Source of the DNA: an uncultured Bacteroidales bacterium
Lineage (GTDB): Bacteria > Bacteroidota > Bacteroidia > Bacteroidales > Muribaculaceae
Direction: 5' to 3'
Assembly (NCBI GenBank): GCA_902796035.1
Contig: CADBNR010000026.1
Span: 1-36,625, forward strand
DNA: 36,625 bases
Shown: in pieces, positions 6,018 to 15,822 of the stretch
How positions within the stretch are numbered: the stretch's first letter is position 1
Layout of the letters: every line of letters begins with the position of its first letter
The notes under the pieces: model-generated
What the model saw: only the letters and a program-made list of their open reading frames with translations
Database searches by the model: none
Told to the model about the DNA's origin: nothing
Position numbers and translations under genes: made by a program

Positions 6018-8639
6018 ATGACTTCTAAGGAAATTCGCGAATCGTTCAAACAGTTTTACCGCGAGCGCGGTCACAAGATAGTTCCGTCAGCACCGATGGT
6101 GTTGAAAGACGACCCCACCCTGATGTTCACCAACGCGGGCATGAACCAGTTCAAGGATATTATACTGGGCAACCGCGTCCCCGAGTCGAAGCGTATGGCC
6201 GACAGCCAGAAGTGCCTTCGCGTGTCGGGCAAGCACAACGACCTTGAGGAAGTGGGTCACGACACCTACCATCACACCATGTTCGAGATGCTGGGCAACT
6301 GGTCGTTCGGCGATTATTTCAAGAAGGAGGCCATCGACTTCGCCTGGGAATATCTCGTGAACATTCTGAAACTCAATCCCGAGCGCCTGTACGCCACCGT
6401 GTTCGAGGGCTATGCCCCCGAAGGTCTGGAGCGCGACGACGAGGCCGCTGCCATCTGGGAGAAGCATCTGCCCAAGAGCCACATCATCAACGGCAACCGC
6501 CACGATAATTTCTGGGAGATGGGCGACACGGGTCCCTGCGGTCCTTGTTCTGAAATTCACATCGACCTGCGTAGCGACAAGGAACGCGAGGAAGTGGATG
6601 GAGCTTCTCTCGTAAACAAGGACAATCCCCAGGTAATCGAGATATGGAACCTGGTGTTCATGCAGTATAACCGCAAGACCGACGGCCACCTGGAGCCGCT
6701 TCCCGCCAAGGTGATAGACACCGGCATGGGCTTCGAACGCCTCTGCATGGCCCTGCAGGGCAAGCAGTCGAACTATGACACCGACATATTTACCCCGTTG
6801 ATCGACAAGATTTCAGAACTGACCGGCAAGAAATACGGTGTGGACGAGAAGATGGACGTGGCCATGCGCGTAGCCGCCGACCACGTACGCACCATCGCCT
6901 TCTCCATTGCAGACTCCCAGCTGCCGGGCAACGCCAAAGCCGGTTATGTGATCCGCCGCATCCTTCGCCGCGCCGTTCGGTATGTCTACACGTTCCTCGA
7001 CCGCAAGGAACCGCTGCTCTATCTGCTCATCGACACGCTGATTGCTCAGATGGGCGACGCTTATCCCGAGCTTCCCGCTCAGGCCGACCTTATCAAGAAG
7101 GTAATCAAGGAGGAGGAAGAAGCGTTCCTGCGCACGCTCGACAAGGGTATCTCGATGCTCGATTCCATCATGGAGAAGACCCGCAAAGAGGGCAAGACCA
7201 CTGTCAGCGGCGCCGACGCATTCACACTCTATGACACATACGGATTCCCGCTCGACCTGACGCAGCTGATACTGCGCGAGAACGGCATGGACGTCGACAT
7301 AGAGGGCTTCGAGGCCGAGATGGCCAAGCAGAAAGCCCGCGCCCGTAACGCCGCTTCCGTCGAGAACTCCGACTGGATCGAGGTAAATCCCGGCAACGAG
7401 ACATTCGTAGGATATGACAACACTGAGGTAAAGACCCGTATACTGCGTTACCGCAACGTAAAGCAGAAAAACAAGGAGTTTTACCAGATTATGCTTGAGT
7501 CCACTCCGTTCTATGGCGAGATGGGCGGTCAGGTAGGCGACAAGGGTTGGCTGATTGCTCCCGACGGCACCAGGACCGAGATATTCGACACCAAGAAAGA
7601 GAACAATACGGCCGTGCACTTGGTCAAGAAGATGCCGGCAGACGTAAACGTTGAGTTTACCGCCAGAATCGACACCGAGGCGCGTCAGCGCACGTCGGCC
7701 AACCATAGCGCCACACACCTGCTGCACGAGGCGCTGCGCGAGGTGCTGGGCACTCATGTCGAGCAGAAGGGTTCGCTCGTTACACCCGACATACTGCGTT
7801 TCGACTTCTCGCATTTCCAGAAGGTGACACCCGAGGAAATACGCAAGGTGGAGCATCTCGTAAACCGCCGCATTCGCCAGGCCATGCCTCTGCAGGAAGC
7901 GTGCGAGGTGCCTATAGCCGAGGCCCGTGAAATGGGCGCCATGGCACTGTTCGGCGAGAAATACGGCGATAAGGTGCGCGTGATCCGTTTCGGCGACAGC
8001 GTCGAACTGTGCGGCGGCACTCACGTGGCCAACACCGGCAACATCGGTATGCTGCGCATTATCTCCGAAAGCTCCATCGCCGCCGGTATCCGCCGTATCG
8101 AGGCCGTGACCGGCGCGTCAGTGGAGAAAGCCATTGACGATATGTTCGACACCATGACATGCCTGAAGGAAATGATGGGCAACTCCTGCGACCTGATTGC
8201 CGGCATCAAGAAGTCTATCGAAGAAAACGCTGAACTGCGCAAACAGGTCAACAAGTTCATGGAGGACCGCACCGAGATGCTGACCAAGGAAGTGCTGGAG
8301 AGAGCCAAGATCAAGAACGGCGTCAAGGTAGTGATGCTGCCCGGAGTCCGTCTCCCCGAGGTGGTGAAGAACATAGCGTTCAACATCCGCAAGCTCAGCC
8401 CCGAATCCACCGTATTTATCGGCCTTAACGTGTCGAACGACAAGCCGATGCTCACTGTGGCGCTCAGCGATGATATCGTAAAGCAGGGTTACAACGCCGG
8501 ACAGATTGTCCGCGAAGCCGCCAAATGCATCAAGGGCGGCGGCGGCGGTCAGCCGTTCTTCGCACAGGCCGGCGGCAAGGACGCTTCGGGTCTTTCGATG
8601 GCCGGTGACAAGATTCTGGAACTGCTGCATCTCGATTGA
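6018..8639 (+). CDS. alaS: Alanine--tRNA ligase
   Basis: AlaRS charges tRNA-Ala with alanine and clears mischarged serine and glycine. The 873-aa protein has the usual length and order: class II catalytic core (motif 1 region with [11 protein letters not shown] near residues 35-45; the [13 protein letters not shown] loop near 172-184), the tRNA-recognition region, the editing domain with the zinc motif HSATH (563-567) and CGGTH (665-669), and a C-terminal DHHA1-like domain with the [14 protein letters not shown] stretch. All key residues are present and the gene is intact. It starts at the ATG at 6018, behind a good promoter. The CPBP protease gene follows 34 nt downstream and may be cotranscribed. 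Confidence 0.98.
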   Translation: MTSKEIRESFKQFYRERGHKIVPSAPMVLKDDPTLMFTNAGMNQFKDIILGNRVPESKRMADSQKCLRVSGKHNDLEEVGHDTYHHTMFEMLGNWSFGDYFKKEAIDFAWEYLVNILKLNPERLYATVFEGYAPEGLERDDEAAAIWEKHLPKSHIINGNRHDNFWEMGDTGPCGPCSEIHIDLRSDKEREEVDGASLVNKDNPQVIEIWNLVFMQYNRKTDGHLEPLPAKVIDTGMGFERLCMALQGKQSNYDTDIFTPLIDKISELTGKKYGVDEKMDVAMRVAADHVRTIAFSIADSQLPGNAKAGYVIRRILRRAVRYVYTFLDRKEPLLYLLIDTLIAQMGDAYPELPAQADLIKKVIKEEEEAFLRTLDKGISMLDSIMEKTRKEGKTTVSGADAFTLYDTYGFPLDLTQLILRENGMDVDIEGFEAEMAKQKARARNAASVENSDWIEVNPGNETFVGYDNTEVKTRILRYRNVKQKNKEFYQIMLESTPFYGEMGGQVGDKGWLIAPDGTRTEIFDTKKENNTAVHLVKKMPADVNVEFTARIDTEARQRTSANHSATHLLHEALREVLGTHVEQKGSLVTPDILRFDFSHFQKVTPEEIRKVEHLVNRRIRQAMPLQEACEVPIAEAREMGAMALFGEKYGDKVRVIRFGDSVELCGGTHVANTGNIGMLRIISESSIAAGIRRIEAVTGASVEKAIDDMFDTMTCLKEMMGNSCDLIAGIKKSIEENAELRKQVNKFMEDRTEMLTKEVLERAKIKNGVKVVMLPGVRLPEVVKNIAFNIRKLSPESTVFIGLNVSNDKPMLTVALSDDIVKQGYNAGQIVREAAKCIKGGGGGQPFFAQAGGKDASGLSMAGDKILELLHLD

Positions 8640-8673
8640 GCGGCAGCCTCCGAAAATTACGGATAATTTGAAA

Positions 8674-9537
8674 ATGAAGATACTTGACGCATCATCACGA
8701 TGGGGAGTTTTCGCACTCTCCTTCGTGGTGATGTTCCTTTTGATGGGAATAATGCAGACCATCGTCAATTCCATCGGACTGGACCGACGCTGTTATATCC
8801 TGACATTTTCATTAGTCCAGGGTCTGTTTGTGTTCATATTCCCCACCATACTGACATGGATGATGACTTCGCTACGTCCATGGCACATGATGGGTATGGA
8901 CCGCAGTCTCAGCCTCAAGTCGCTGGGATGGATGTTGGCGCTGTATGTCATTGCCTATCCAGCCATGGCGCAGATCATCTATTACAATGCCGACATTTCG
9001 TTTCCCGACAGCATGAAGGGGCTGGAACAGACCCTGCGCGACTGGGAGAATGCCGGAGCCGACGCCACGGCGGCGATAATGAGCACCACAACCGTTGGCG
9101 GACTCATAGTCAACGTGCTGATTGTCGGCCTGTTCACCGGACTGGCCGAGGAGATGTTTTTCCGTGCGGGCATCCAGCGCATGATGATGACGTCACGCAT
9201 CTCCCCGACTGTTGCGATATGGTCGGCGGCGGCTATCTTCAGCTTCGTGCATTTCCAGTTCTTCGGTTTCGTGCCGCGACTATTGTTGGGCGCCATGTTC
9301 GGCTATGTCTACTGGCGCACCCGCTCCATCTGGGCACCGGCTCTGCTGCATGGCATCAACAATTCAATCGTGGTCGTGACCGAATGGCTCAACCGGCGCA
9401 ACGGCACTTCGTTTGATTTCGAGCAATACATCACCAACACATCAGGCATCCCCTGGTGGTTCATATTCTCCACTCTCCTGACCATACTGTTCATCATATA
9501 CTCAAATAGACGCATTCTCCATGGCAGCTGCAACTGA
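8674..9537 (+). CDS. CPBP-family intramembrane metalloprotease
   Basis: Members of the CPBP (CAAX protease and bacteriocin-processing; Abi) family are membrane-embedded proteases related to eukaryotic Rce1. Taking the ATG at 8674, the protein has 287 aa and about eight hydrophobic segments. Motif 1 is EEMFFR (EExxxR), motif 2 is FVHFQFFGF and motif 3 is the HGINNS segment, giving the usual glutamate, arginine and histidine residues. The open frame extends far into alaS, but that portion is alaS in another frame, so the extension is rejected. The gene overlaps the start of holA by 17 bases, so the two are probably translated from one message. The substrate is unknown. Confidence 0.9.
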   Translation: MKILDASSRWGVFALSFVVMFLLMGIMQTIVNSIGLDRRCYILTFSLVQGLFVFIFPTILTWMMTSLRPWHMMGMDRSLSLKSLGWMLALYVIAYPAMAQIIYYNADISFPDSMKGLEQTLRDWENAGADATAAIMSTTTVGGLIVNVLIVGLFTGLAEEMFFRAGIQRMMMTSRISPTVAIWSAAAIFSFVHFQFFGFVPRLLLGAMFGYVYWRTRSIWAPALLHGINNSIVVVTEWLNRRNGTSFDFEQYITNTSGIPWWFIFSTLLTILFIIYSNRRILHGSCN

Positions 9538-10546
9538 CTATAGAAAAATAATAGCCGACATTCGTGCCGGTAAAATCAATCCTGTCTATGTGCTGGTAGG
9601 TCAGGAGACATATTTTATCGACCTGATAGTGGCCGAGCTTGAGAAGCGTGTTGTAGCTGACGAAGACAGGGACTTCAACTATAACCTTTACTACGGCAGT
9701 CAGACTGTTGCGGAGTCCGTGGTGAACTGCGCCCAGCAGTTTCCCGTAATGACCGACCGCAAGCTTGTGATCCTGAAGGAATCACAGGCTATGGCTAACG
9801 CCAAGAACGAATTGGACAAGTTCGTGCAATATGTGGCCAATCCCAACATGACCACTGTGCTTGTCATCACTTTCACAGGCGAAAAAACCGCCGCGGCGGC
9901 CAATCTGCAGCGTGCAGTCACCAAAAGCGATGGCATTGTCTTCAAATCGGAATCACCCAGAGACTATCAGCTCCCTGCATACGTCAAGGATTACTGCCAG
10001 CAGCGTAAACTCAGCATCGACGACAAGGCCGTGGCCATGTTGTGTGAATATATCGGCGCGCCGTTAAGCAAACTATTCGGAGAACTTAACAAACTGATTC
10101 AAATCAAAGGCGGTAAGGGAAGAATATCTCCCGAGGATGTCGAGAAAAACATCGGAATCTCCAAGGACTACAACAACTGGGAACTGCTGAAGGCCGTAAT
10201 AAACCGTGATTACCCCAAGTGCTGCGCCATAATAAAGTATTTCCGGAACAATCCCAAGAACAATCCCACTATCGTGACAGGTTCTGTATTGTTCAACTAT
10301 TTCGCAAAACTGACGGTGGCTCATTTCCTACCAGGCAAAGACGATTCCAGCCTTATGGCAGCTCTGGAAGCCAAGAACGCCTACTCGTTGGGTGATTATA
10401 AAACAGGCCTGCGGACCTACTCGCCTGCCAAAGCCGTCAATGCAATACACCATCTCCGCCAATTCGACGCCAAGAACAAGGGTATCGGATCTTTTGGCAA
10501 TGAATATGACCTTCTGCAGGAACTTGTATTCAAGATTATGACCTGA
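9521..10546 (+). CDS. holA: DNA polymerase III subunit delta
   Basis: Delta opens the beta sliding clamp within the clamp-loader complex. The 341-aa protein has the family layout: an AAA+-like N-terminal domain opening with VYVLVGQETYFIDLIVAEL (about 21-39), a degenerate nucleotide site without a true Walker A lysine, a helical lid (about 140-210) and a C-terminal collar domain, with motifs such as GAPLSKLFGELNKL (about 181-194) and the late LRQFDAKNKG. Length is normal. It overlaps the CPBP gene. An imperfect hairpin lies immediately downstream, and rpoD begins 139 nt later. Confidence 0.95.
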   Translation: MAAATDYRKIIADIRAGKINPVYVLVGQETYFIDLIVAELEKRVVADEDRDFNYNLYYGSQTVAESVVNCAQQFPVMTDRKLVILKESQAMANAKNELDKFVQYVANPNMTTVLVITFTGEKTAAAANLQRAVTKSDGIVFKSESPRDYQLPAYVKDYCQQRKLSIDDKAVAMLCEYIGAPLSKLFGELNKLIQIKGGKGRISPEDVEKNIGISKDYNNWELLKAVINRDYPKCCAIIKYFRNNPKNNPTIVTGSVLFNYFAKLTVAHFLPGKDDSSLMAALEAKNAYSLGDYKTGLRTYSPAKAVNAIHHLRQFDAKNKGIGSFGNEYDLLQELVFKIMT

Positions 10547-10581
10547 ATTACGCGAAAATTCAGACACTTTTTTCACGTAAT
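10547..10581 (+). terminator. Imperfect hairpin after holA
   Basis: ATTACGCGAAAA (10547-10558) pairs with TTTTCACGTAAT (10570-10581) over 12 positions with one C-A mismatch, around an 11-nt loop. It begins at the holA stop. The T-rich run is inside the 3' arm, not after it, so it is an unusual terminator on this strand. It may instead act as an RNA stabiliser. Confidence 0.4.
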
Positions 10582-10608
10582 GAAAAAATTTATCTTTTTA
10601 GAAAATAT

Positions 10609-10630
10609 TTATAACAATTGTGTGTTATAA
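10609..10630. promoter_or_regulatory. Perfect 8-bp inverted repeat upstream of rpoD
   Basis: TTATAACA (10609-10616) and its exact reverse complement TGTTATAA (10623-10630) flank a 6-nt centre, 55 bases before the rpoD start. It could be an operator or a leader hairpin. No clean TAnnTTTG promoter is visible in this leader; TATCTTTT at 10591 is the nearest approach. Confidence 0.5.
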
Positions 10631-10685
10631 ATTATAGGCCCACTATGCAATAAGGTATAGACGAGAGGGCTGCAATAATAGATAT

Positions 10686-11546
10686 ATGAGACAACTCAAG
10701 ATAACCAAGTCAATTACCAATCGCGAGAGCGCTTCGCTTGACAAGTATCTTCAGGAGATTGGTCGCGAGGAGCTTATCTCCGTAAGCGAAGAGGTGGAAC
10801 TGGCACAAAAAATCAAGAAGGGGGATAAGGCAGCGCTCGAGAAGCTGATCAAAGCCAACCTCCGTTTCGTTGTATCCGTGGCAAAACAATATCAGAACCA
10901 GGGTCTGAGCCTTCCTGACCTCATAAACGAGGGCAATCTGGGCCTGATACGTGCCGCGCAGAAATTTGACGAGACACGAGGATTCAAATTCATTTCATAC
11001 GCCGTGTGGTGGATTCGTCAGTCCATTCTGCAGGCTTTGGCCGAACAGTCGCGTATAGTGCGTCTGCCCTTGAATCAGGTAGGATCCCTGAACAAGATTA
11101 CCAAAGAGATGGCCCGCTTCGAGCAGGAAAACGAACGTCGCCCCTCCACCGAGGAACTTGCTGAGCGCCTCGATATGTCGGTAGACAAGATCTCAGACGC
11201 CATCCAGGTAAGCGGACGTCCGATTTCGGTGGATGCTCCTTTCGTTGAAGGAGAAGATAATTCATTGCTCGACGTTCTGACCAACGACGACTCCCCCATG
11301 GCCGACGCCGACCTCAACAAGGAATCACTTTCCAAGGAACTGGACCGTGCCCTGAAACAGCTGTACGACCGCGAACGCGAAATACTGAAGATGTTCTTCG
11401 GCATAGGCTGTCAGGAAATGACACTCGAGGAAATCGGAGCTAAATTCGACTTGACACGCGAACGCGTACGCCAGATCAAGGAGAAGGCCATCCGTCGCCT
11501 CAAAGGCCAGAAGAGCAAGCTTCTGAAATCGTATCTGGGTGAGTGA
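10686..11546 (+). CDS. rpoD: Primary RNA polymerase sigma factor (RpoD/SigA)
   Basis: This is the housekeeping sigma-70 factor of the Bacteroidetes type, 286 aa, which lacks the long region 1.1 and nonconserved insert of proteobacterial RpoD. Visible parts are region 1.2 ([16 protein letters not shown], about 17-32), region 2 (about 55-125, with [12 protein letters not shown] and the DNA-melting segment [13 protein letters not shown]), region 3 (about 135-210) and region 4 with the -35-recognition helix-turn-helix [17 protein letters not shown] near the end. All regions are complete. The unusual promoter form (TTTG/TAnnTTTG) seen elsewhere in the window is the known preference of this sigma class. 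The next gene's long open frame overlaps its stop, but its likely start is at 11588. Confidence 0.97.
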   Translation: MRQLKITKSITNRESASLDKYLQEIGREELISVSEEVELAQKIKKGDKAALEKLIKANLRFVVSVAKQYQNQGLSLPDLINEGNLGLIRAAQKFDETRGFKFISYAVWWIRQSILQALAEQSRIVRLPLNQVGSLNKITKEMARFEQENERRPSTEELAERLDMSVDKISDAIQVSGRPISVDAPFVEGEDNSLLDVLTNDDSPMADADLNKESLSKELDRALKQLYDREREILKMFFGIGCQEMTLEEIGAKFDLTRERVRQIKEKAIRRLKGQKSKLLKSYLGE

Positions 11547-11587
11547 ATACCCACCATAATCATGCATCAACCACAGACATAAAGCCT

Positions 11588-12286
11588 ATGACAAAGAATA
11601 TACTACGTAACATATTCCTTGCCGTAGGCTTGCTGTTTGGCGGAACGTCGTCTACTGTCAAGGCTGAAATAATCACCTATCGGGTCAAGAACAACGGCAG
11701 TCTTATGGTCAAGACCGATTCCGTCAAGGAACAGGAACAGTATTTCGATTCCGGAGCATTGGTCAATATACCCGACAAACGTGACCATAAGACCGAAAGT
11801 CTCTTTCCCGACAAGTCAATAGACCTCGGTAAATCCCATTTCACCTGGGGCGCGGAATTCGGATCTTCCATTGACATGACAGCCCACAATATGTCGACGT
11901 TCGACCTTGACGTGAATTTCGGTTACAAAAACGCTTACTTCAAGATAATAGGCGTTGGAGCCGGATTCCAGCGCAGCATCGACTCCGGTAATAATTTCCT
12001 TCCTGTCTATGCTGTCATCAGGACTTCATTCCGCAAGAGGCCTTCACTTTGTTTCCTCAACGTACAGGCCGGATACTCCTTCAGCACGCTTAAAGGCTCC
12101 AAGACCCACGGAGATCTTATCTCCACACTGGGATGCGGCATCAACCTGACACAATCGCGCTACGCCAAAAGCTATATAATCATTTCAGCCTGCAGCAGAT
12201 TCTTCAACAAGAACCACCGCGAACTGACAGGCCTGGATATGAAAGCCATTACATACGCACGACTGCAAATTGGAATTAATTTCTGA
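11588..12286 (+). CDS. Secreted protein of unknown function, outer-membrane beta-barrel-like
   Basis: I do not recognise the family. From the ATG at 11588 the protein has 232 aa, with a typical signal peptide (basic MTKNILRN, then a hydrophobic core, with likely cleavage after VKA at about residue 26). The middle (about 27-80) is polar and low in hydrophobicity. From about 85 on there are alternating amphipathic beta strands (for example FTWGAEFGSSIDM and AYFKIIGVGAGFQRS). The last residues are LQIGINF, ending in phenylalanine, as is usual for outer-membrane barrels. It lies 41 nt after rpoD and 4 nt before the M3 peptidase gene, so it may be cotranscribed with the latter. The in-frame ATG at 11543 overlaps rpoD and would bury the signal peptide. 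Confidence 0.7.
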   Translation: MTKNILRNIFLAVGLLFGGTSSTVKAEIITYRVKNNGSLMVKTDSVKEQEQYFDSGALVNIPDKRDHKTESLFPDKSIDLGKSHFTWGAEFGSSIDMTAHNMSTFDLDVNFGYKNAYFKIIGVGAGFQRSIDSGNNFLPVYAVIRTSFRKRPSLCFLNVQAGYSFSTLKGSKTHGDLISTLGCGINLTQSRYAKSYIIISACSRFFNKNHRELTGLDMKAITYARLQIGINF

Positions 12287-12290
12287 CATA

Positions 12291-14429
12291 ATGAAAAAAT
12301 CCTTATTATTTATAGCCCTGACACTCATGGCACTCACAGACATACAGGCCACAGCGGCCAATCCACTCATAACCGGGACCAACGAATTATATGGCACGAT
12401 GCCTTTCAGCAAACTCACGGCCAAGGACATGCAGGAGGCCGTGATGGAAGGCATCAAACTACAGAATCAGGAAATAGACGCCATCACCAACCAGCGCAGC
12501 AACCCTACGTTCGAGAACACCATCGTGGCTCTGGACCGCAGCGGCCAGGTGCTGAACCGCGCTATCCTGGCTCTTAGCAACATAGAGTCGGCCAACGGCA
12601 CCGACGACATAATGGAGGCATACACCTACGTCACTCCTTTCCTGTCGCAGCACAGCACCGACATCATGCTCAACAAGAAGCTGTGGGACCGCATCAAGTT
12701 CGTGCATGACAATGCCGATAAGGATACGTCACTCACTCCCGAGGACCGTCGTCTCATTCACAAGACCTATACCGAATTCCTGACTTCCGGCGCGGACCTT
12801 AAGGATACTGACCGCGAGAAACTGCGTCGTCTGCAGTCCACGCTAAGCGACCTTAATGTGAAATTCTCGCAGAATGTCACCAACGAAATGAAGGATCCCT
12901 CGCGCCGGATGTGGCTCACCGAGGATCAGCTCAGCGGCATTCCCGAATCCATCAAGACGGCATATCGTTCGGCCGCAGCTGATGCCCTCAAGGCTGAAGG
13001 CAAAAACGACGACGGTTCTCTATACCTGGTGACAATATACCGTCCCAGCTACGCTCCGTTCATGATGTACAGCACCAACCGCGACCTGCGCCATAAACTG
13101 TACAATCTCAGCGGATCAACCAACACCGGCGGACCCAACGACAATACGCTTATCCTGAAGGACATTGCAAATATCCGCCTTCAGATTGCCCAACTGATGG
13201 GCAAAAAGAACTTCGCCGAGTATCAGCTGCAGAACACTATGGCCAAGACTCCCGAAGCAGTGATGGAATTCCTGGGTGGTCTGAACAAGGACTATACCGA
13301 GCCTATGCGCAAGGAAATCAACGAGCTGCAGGACTATGCACGTCAGACCGAGGGCGCCGACTTCAAGCTAATGCCCTGGGATTATTCCTTCTGGTACGAC
13401 AAATTGAAAAACGACCGCTATGCCTTCAACGAGGAGGACATGAAGCCCTATTTTGAGCTGAACAACACTATCAAGGGTGTTCTCGGACTCGCCACAAAAC
13501 TGTACGGCTATACTTTCAAGGAGAATACCAAAATCGACAAGTATCATCCCGATGTCAAGGTGTTCGAGGTTTACGACCGCGACAAGAAACTGCTCGGCAT
13601 CCTCTACACCGACTTCTTCTACCGCGACACAAAGCGCCCCGGCGCATGGATGACCGAGTTCCGCTCAGAATCGAAGGACGACAACGGCAACCGCATAATT
13701 CCTCTTATCTCGATAGTATGCAACTTCTCGAAGCCCGTAGGTAACGATCCCGTACTGCTCAACACCGATGAGGTAGAAACCTTTCTGCACGAGTTCGGTC
13801 ACGCCCTTCACGGCCTCTCAAGTCAGGCTAAGTACAACTCGCTGGCCGGCACCAACGTTGACCATGACTTCGTGGAGCTGTTCTCGCAATTTAACGAGAA
13901 CTATCTGACCCGCAAGGAATTCCTTGACACATTCGCCAAGCATTACAAGACGGGCAAGAAGATGCCTCAGGCCCTGATCGACAAGCTGATCAAGTCGTCG
14001 CAGTTCGGCGCCGCATACGCCACCATGCGCCAGCTGGGATTCGGATACCTCGATATGGCTTACCACACCATCGAGGAACCGCTGCTGGCATCATCGTCCG
14101 TGAAGGACTTTGAGGAAAAGGCTTTGGATCCCGTTCGCATCTTTGACGCTGTGCCCGAGAACCTGATTTCCTCATCCTTCTCCCATATTTTCTCGGGAGG
14201 CTATGCGGCCGGATATTACGGCTACAAGTGGTCGGAGGCTCTTGATGCCGACGCATTCGCCGCATTCAAGGAGAACGGCGTGTTCGACCGCAAGACAGCC
14301 GACAAGTTCCTTAAGATGCTGCAGAGCGGCGACACCAAGGACCCGATGGAACTCTACGTTGAGTTCCGTGGCAAGCAGCCCAACAATGACGCATTGCTGG
14401 AGCGAGACGGAATCAAGGCTTCGAAATAA
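12291..14429 (+). CDS. M3-family zinc peptidase, Dcp-like, exported
   Basis: The M3 family includes thimet oligopeptidase, oligopeptidase A and peptidyl-dipeptidase Dcp, which cut short peptides. From the ATG at 12291 the protein has 712 aa. It has a signal peptide (MKKSLLFIALTLMALTD..., cleavage probably after TATA near residue 22) and a helical N-terminal lobe (about 45-350). The catalytic lobe carries HEFGH at residues 500-504, in LHEFGHALHGLSS, with a downstream glutamate in DFVELFSQFNENY as the likely third zinc ligand. The C-terminus ends AGYYGYKWSEALDADAFA and GGNDALLERDGIK-like residues. Length fits Dcp. A periplasmic location is inferred from the signal peptide. The next gene, nadC, begins 55 nt later and is unrelated in function. 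Confidence 0.93.
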   Translation: MKKSLLFIALTLMALTDIQATAANPLITGTNELYGTMPFSKLTAKDMQEAVMEGIKLQNQEIDAITNQRSNPTFENTIVALDRSGQVLNRAILALSNIESANGTDDIMEAYTYVTPFLSQHSTDIMLNKKLWDRIKFVHDNADKDTSLTPEDRRLIHKTYTEFLTSGADLKDTDREKLRRLQSTLSDLNVKFSQNVTNEMKDPSRRMWLTEDQLSGIPESIKTAYRSAAADALKAEGKNDDGSLYLVTIYRPSYAPFMMYSTNRDLRHKLYNLSGSTNTGGPNDNTLILKDIANIRLQIAQLMGKKNFAEYQLQNTMAKTPEAVMEFLGGLNKDYTEPMRKEINELQDYARQTEGADFKLMPWDYSFWYDKLKNDRYAFNEEDMKPYFELNNTIKGVLGLATKLYGYTFKENTKIDKYHPDVKVFEVYDRDKKLLGILYTDFFYRDTKRPGAWMTEFRSESKDDNGNRIIPLISIVCNFSKPVGNDPVLLNTDEVETFLHEFGHALHGLSSQAKYNSLAGTNVDHDFVELFSQFNENYLTRKEFLDTFAKHYKTGKKMPQALIDKLIKSSQFGAAYATMRQLGFGYLDMAYHTIEEPLLASSSVKDFEEKALDPVRIFDAVPENLISSSFSHIFSGGYAAGYYGYKWSEALDADAFAAFKENGVFDRKTADKFLKMLQSGDTKDPMELYVEFRGKQPNNDALLERDGIKASK

Positions 14430-14484
14430 GGGTTTAGTGTTCGATAAGGTTTAGAAAGTTTAGAGAATACTTGATAAGAAAGAA

Positions 14485-15333
14485 ATGAAGACAAGAGACG
14501 AACTCATAGAAGATCTTCTTGACCTTGCTTTTGCCGAGGATATAGGTGACGGCGACCATACCACCCTCTCGACCATTCCGGCTGATGAAATGGGCAAATC
14601 GAGACTGATTATTAAGGAACCCGGTGTCCTGGCCGGCGTGGAGATGGCCGAAAAGGTATTGCACAAAGTGGATCCGAGCATAAAGATGGAAGTGTTCATC
14701 AAAGACGGCTCGGAGGTAAAGCCCGGCGACATCGCCTTCATAGCCGAGGGGCCCGTGCGGTCGTTGCTGACGGCAGAGCGCACCATGCTCAACATCATGC
14801 AGCGTATGAGCGGCGTAGCCACGATGACAGCCACATATCAGAACGAGCTGAAAGGGCTGCACACCAAGGTGCTCGATACCCGAAAGACCACTCCGGGCAT
14901 GCGTATCCTGGAGAAAGAGGCCGTGGCTATGGGTGGAGGCAAGAACCACCGCATCGGCCTGTTCGACATGATACTGATCAAGGACAACCACATAGACTTT
15001 GCCGGCGGCATAGAGAAAGCCATTGACCGTGCCCGCCAGTATTGCAAGGACAACGGCAAGGATCTGAAGATAGAGGTGGAGGTGCGCAGTCTGGACGATA
15101 TCAGTCGCGTGCTGGAGCATGGCGGCGTGGACCGAATCATGTTCGACAACTTCACACCCGAACTCACCAAGGAGGCCGTGAAGATGGTGGACGGCGCCGT
15201 AGAGACCGAGTCGTCGGGCGGCATTACTCTTAAGAACCTGCGCGAATACGGCGAGGCCGGTGTCGACTTCATCTCAGTGGGTGCGTTGACCCACAGCGTC
15301 AAGTCGCTCGACATGTCGTTCAAGGCTATGTAA
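14485..15333 (+). CDS. nadC: Nicotinate-nucleotide pyrophosphorylase (carboxylating)
   Basis: NadC converts quinolinate and PRPP into nicotinate mononucleotide, CO2 and pyrophosphate, in de novo NAD synthesis. The 282-aa protein is a full-length family member, with FAEDIGDGDHTT near the start (about 12-23), TAERTMLNIMQRMSGVAT (about 96-113), DTRKTTPGMR (about 131-140), GGGKNHRIGLFDM with IKDNHI (about 151-173), EVEVRSLDD and MFDNF. Substrate-binding arginines and lysines are present. The start at 14485 follows a purine-rich AAGAAAGAA. The TAA overlaps the yraN ATG by one base (15333), so the two are translationally coupled. nadA and nadB are not in the window. Confidence 0.97.
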   Translation: MKTRDELIEDLLDLAFAEDIGDGDHTTLSTIPADEMGKSRLIIKEPGVLAGVEMAEKVLHKVDPSIKMEVFIKDGSEVKPGDIAFIAEGPVRSLLTAERTMLNIMQRMSGVATMTATYQNELKGLHTKVLDTRKTTPGMRILEKEAVAMGGGKNHRIGLFDMILIKDNHIDFAGGIEKAIDRARQYCKDNGKDLKIEVEVRSLDDISRVLEHGGVDRIMFDNFTPELTKEAVKMVDGAVETESSGGITLKNLREYGEAGVDFISVGALTHSVKSLDMSFKAM

Positions 15334-15749
15334 TGGACTCGAAACAGTCATCTAATCAGCACAAAGGCACCCTGAACAGAGATTGGGGTGCCTTTGCTGA
15401 AGATAGGGCAGCCGAGTATCTGCGCAGACAGGGATATACCATTCTGGAACGAAATCTGAAATTCAACAAAATAGAGATTGACATCGTAGCCCAGATGAAT
15501 CAGGTGATCGTTTTCGTAGAGGTCAAGGCCCGATCCGGGGAACATCAGGATCCCGTTGATGCCGTAGACAGAAAGAAACGCGCTAAAATGACTGCAGGCG
15601 CCGACATATATCTACGCAATTTGAACCAGCTGTATCAATACCGGTTTGACATAATCACTCTGACAGGCAATCAGCAGGATTTCATTATCGAGCACTATGA
15701 GGATGCCTTTATGCCTGCTCTGAAATCAGGCGGCCACCGCTTCAGCTAA
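15333..15749 (+). CDS. YraN-family (UPF0102) protein
   Basis: The 138-aa protein belongs to the YraN/UPF0102 family, which has a restriction-endonuclease-like fold and no firmly assigned role. The core is visible: GAFAEDRAAEYLRRQGYTILERN (core EDRAAEYLRRQGY, about 24-36), EIDIVAQ (D and E of the D-ExK pattern) and VFVEVKARSG (about 61-70), then DAVDRKKRAKM. Length and layout are typical. It is translationally coupled to nadC. The tandem TCACTAC array lies 17 nt downstream. Confidence 0.88.
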   Translation: MDSKQSSNQHKGTLNRDWGAFAEDRAAEYLRRQGYTILERNLKFNKIEIDIVAQMNQVIVFVEVKARSGEHQDPVDAVDRKKRAKMTAGADIYLRNLNQLYQYRFDIITLTGNQQDFIIEHYEDAFMPALKSGGHRFS

Positions 15750-15766
15750 TACTAACTACTAAGTAT

Positions 15767-15822
15767 TCACTACTCACTACTCACTACTCACTATTCACTA
15801 CTCACTATTCACTACTCACTGA
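15767..15822. repeat. 7-bp tandem repeat array (eight units)
   Basis: Eight consecutive 7-bp units: TCACTAC three times, TCACTAT, TCACTAC, TCACTAT, TCACTAC, TCACTGA. It sits between convergent yraN and the TrmH-family gene and runs into the latter: the TAG stop (15814-15812) and the last two or three codons of that gene are made of repeat units. Irregular remnants (ACTAACTACTAAGTAT) precede it at 15751-15766. There are no spacers. Confidence 0.95.

Noticed and set aside
6813-8024. 403-aa open frame opposite alaS
   Set aside because: It mirrors the coding frame of a highly conserved gene, is rich in H, V and A and has no recognisable domain.
8506-8673. N-terminal extension of the CPBP protease
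   Set aside because: It overlaps alaS in a different frame; the ATG at 8674 gives a usual membrane start.
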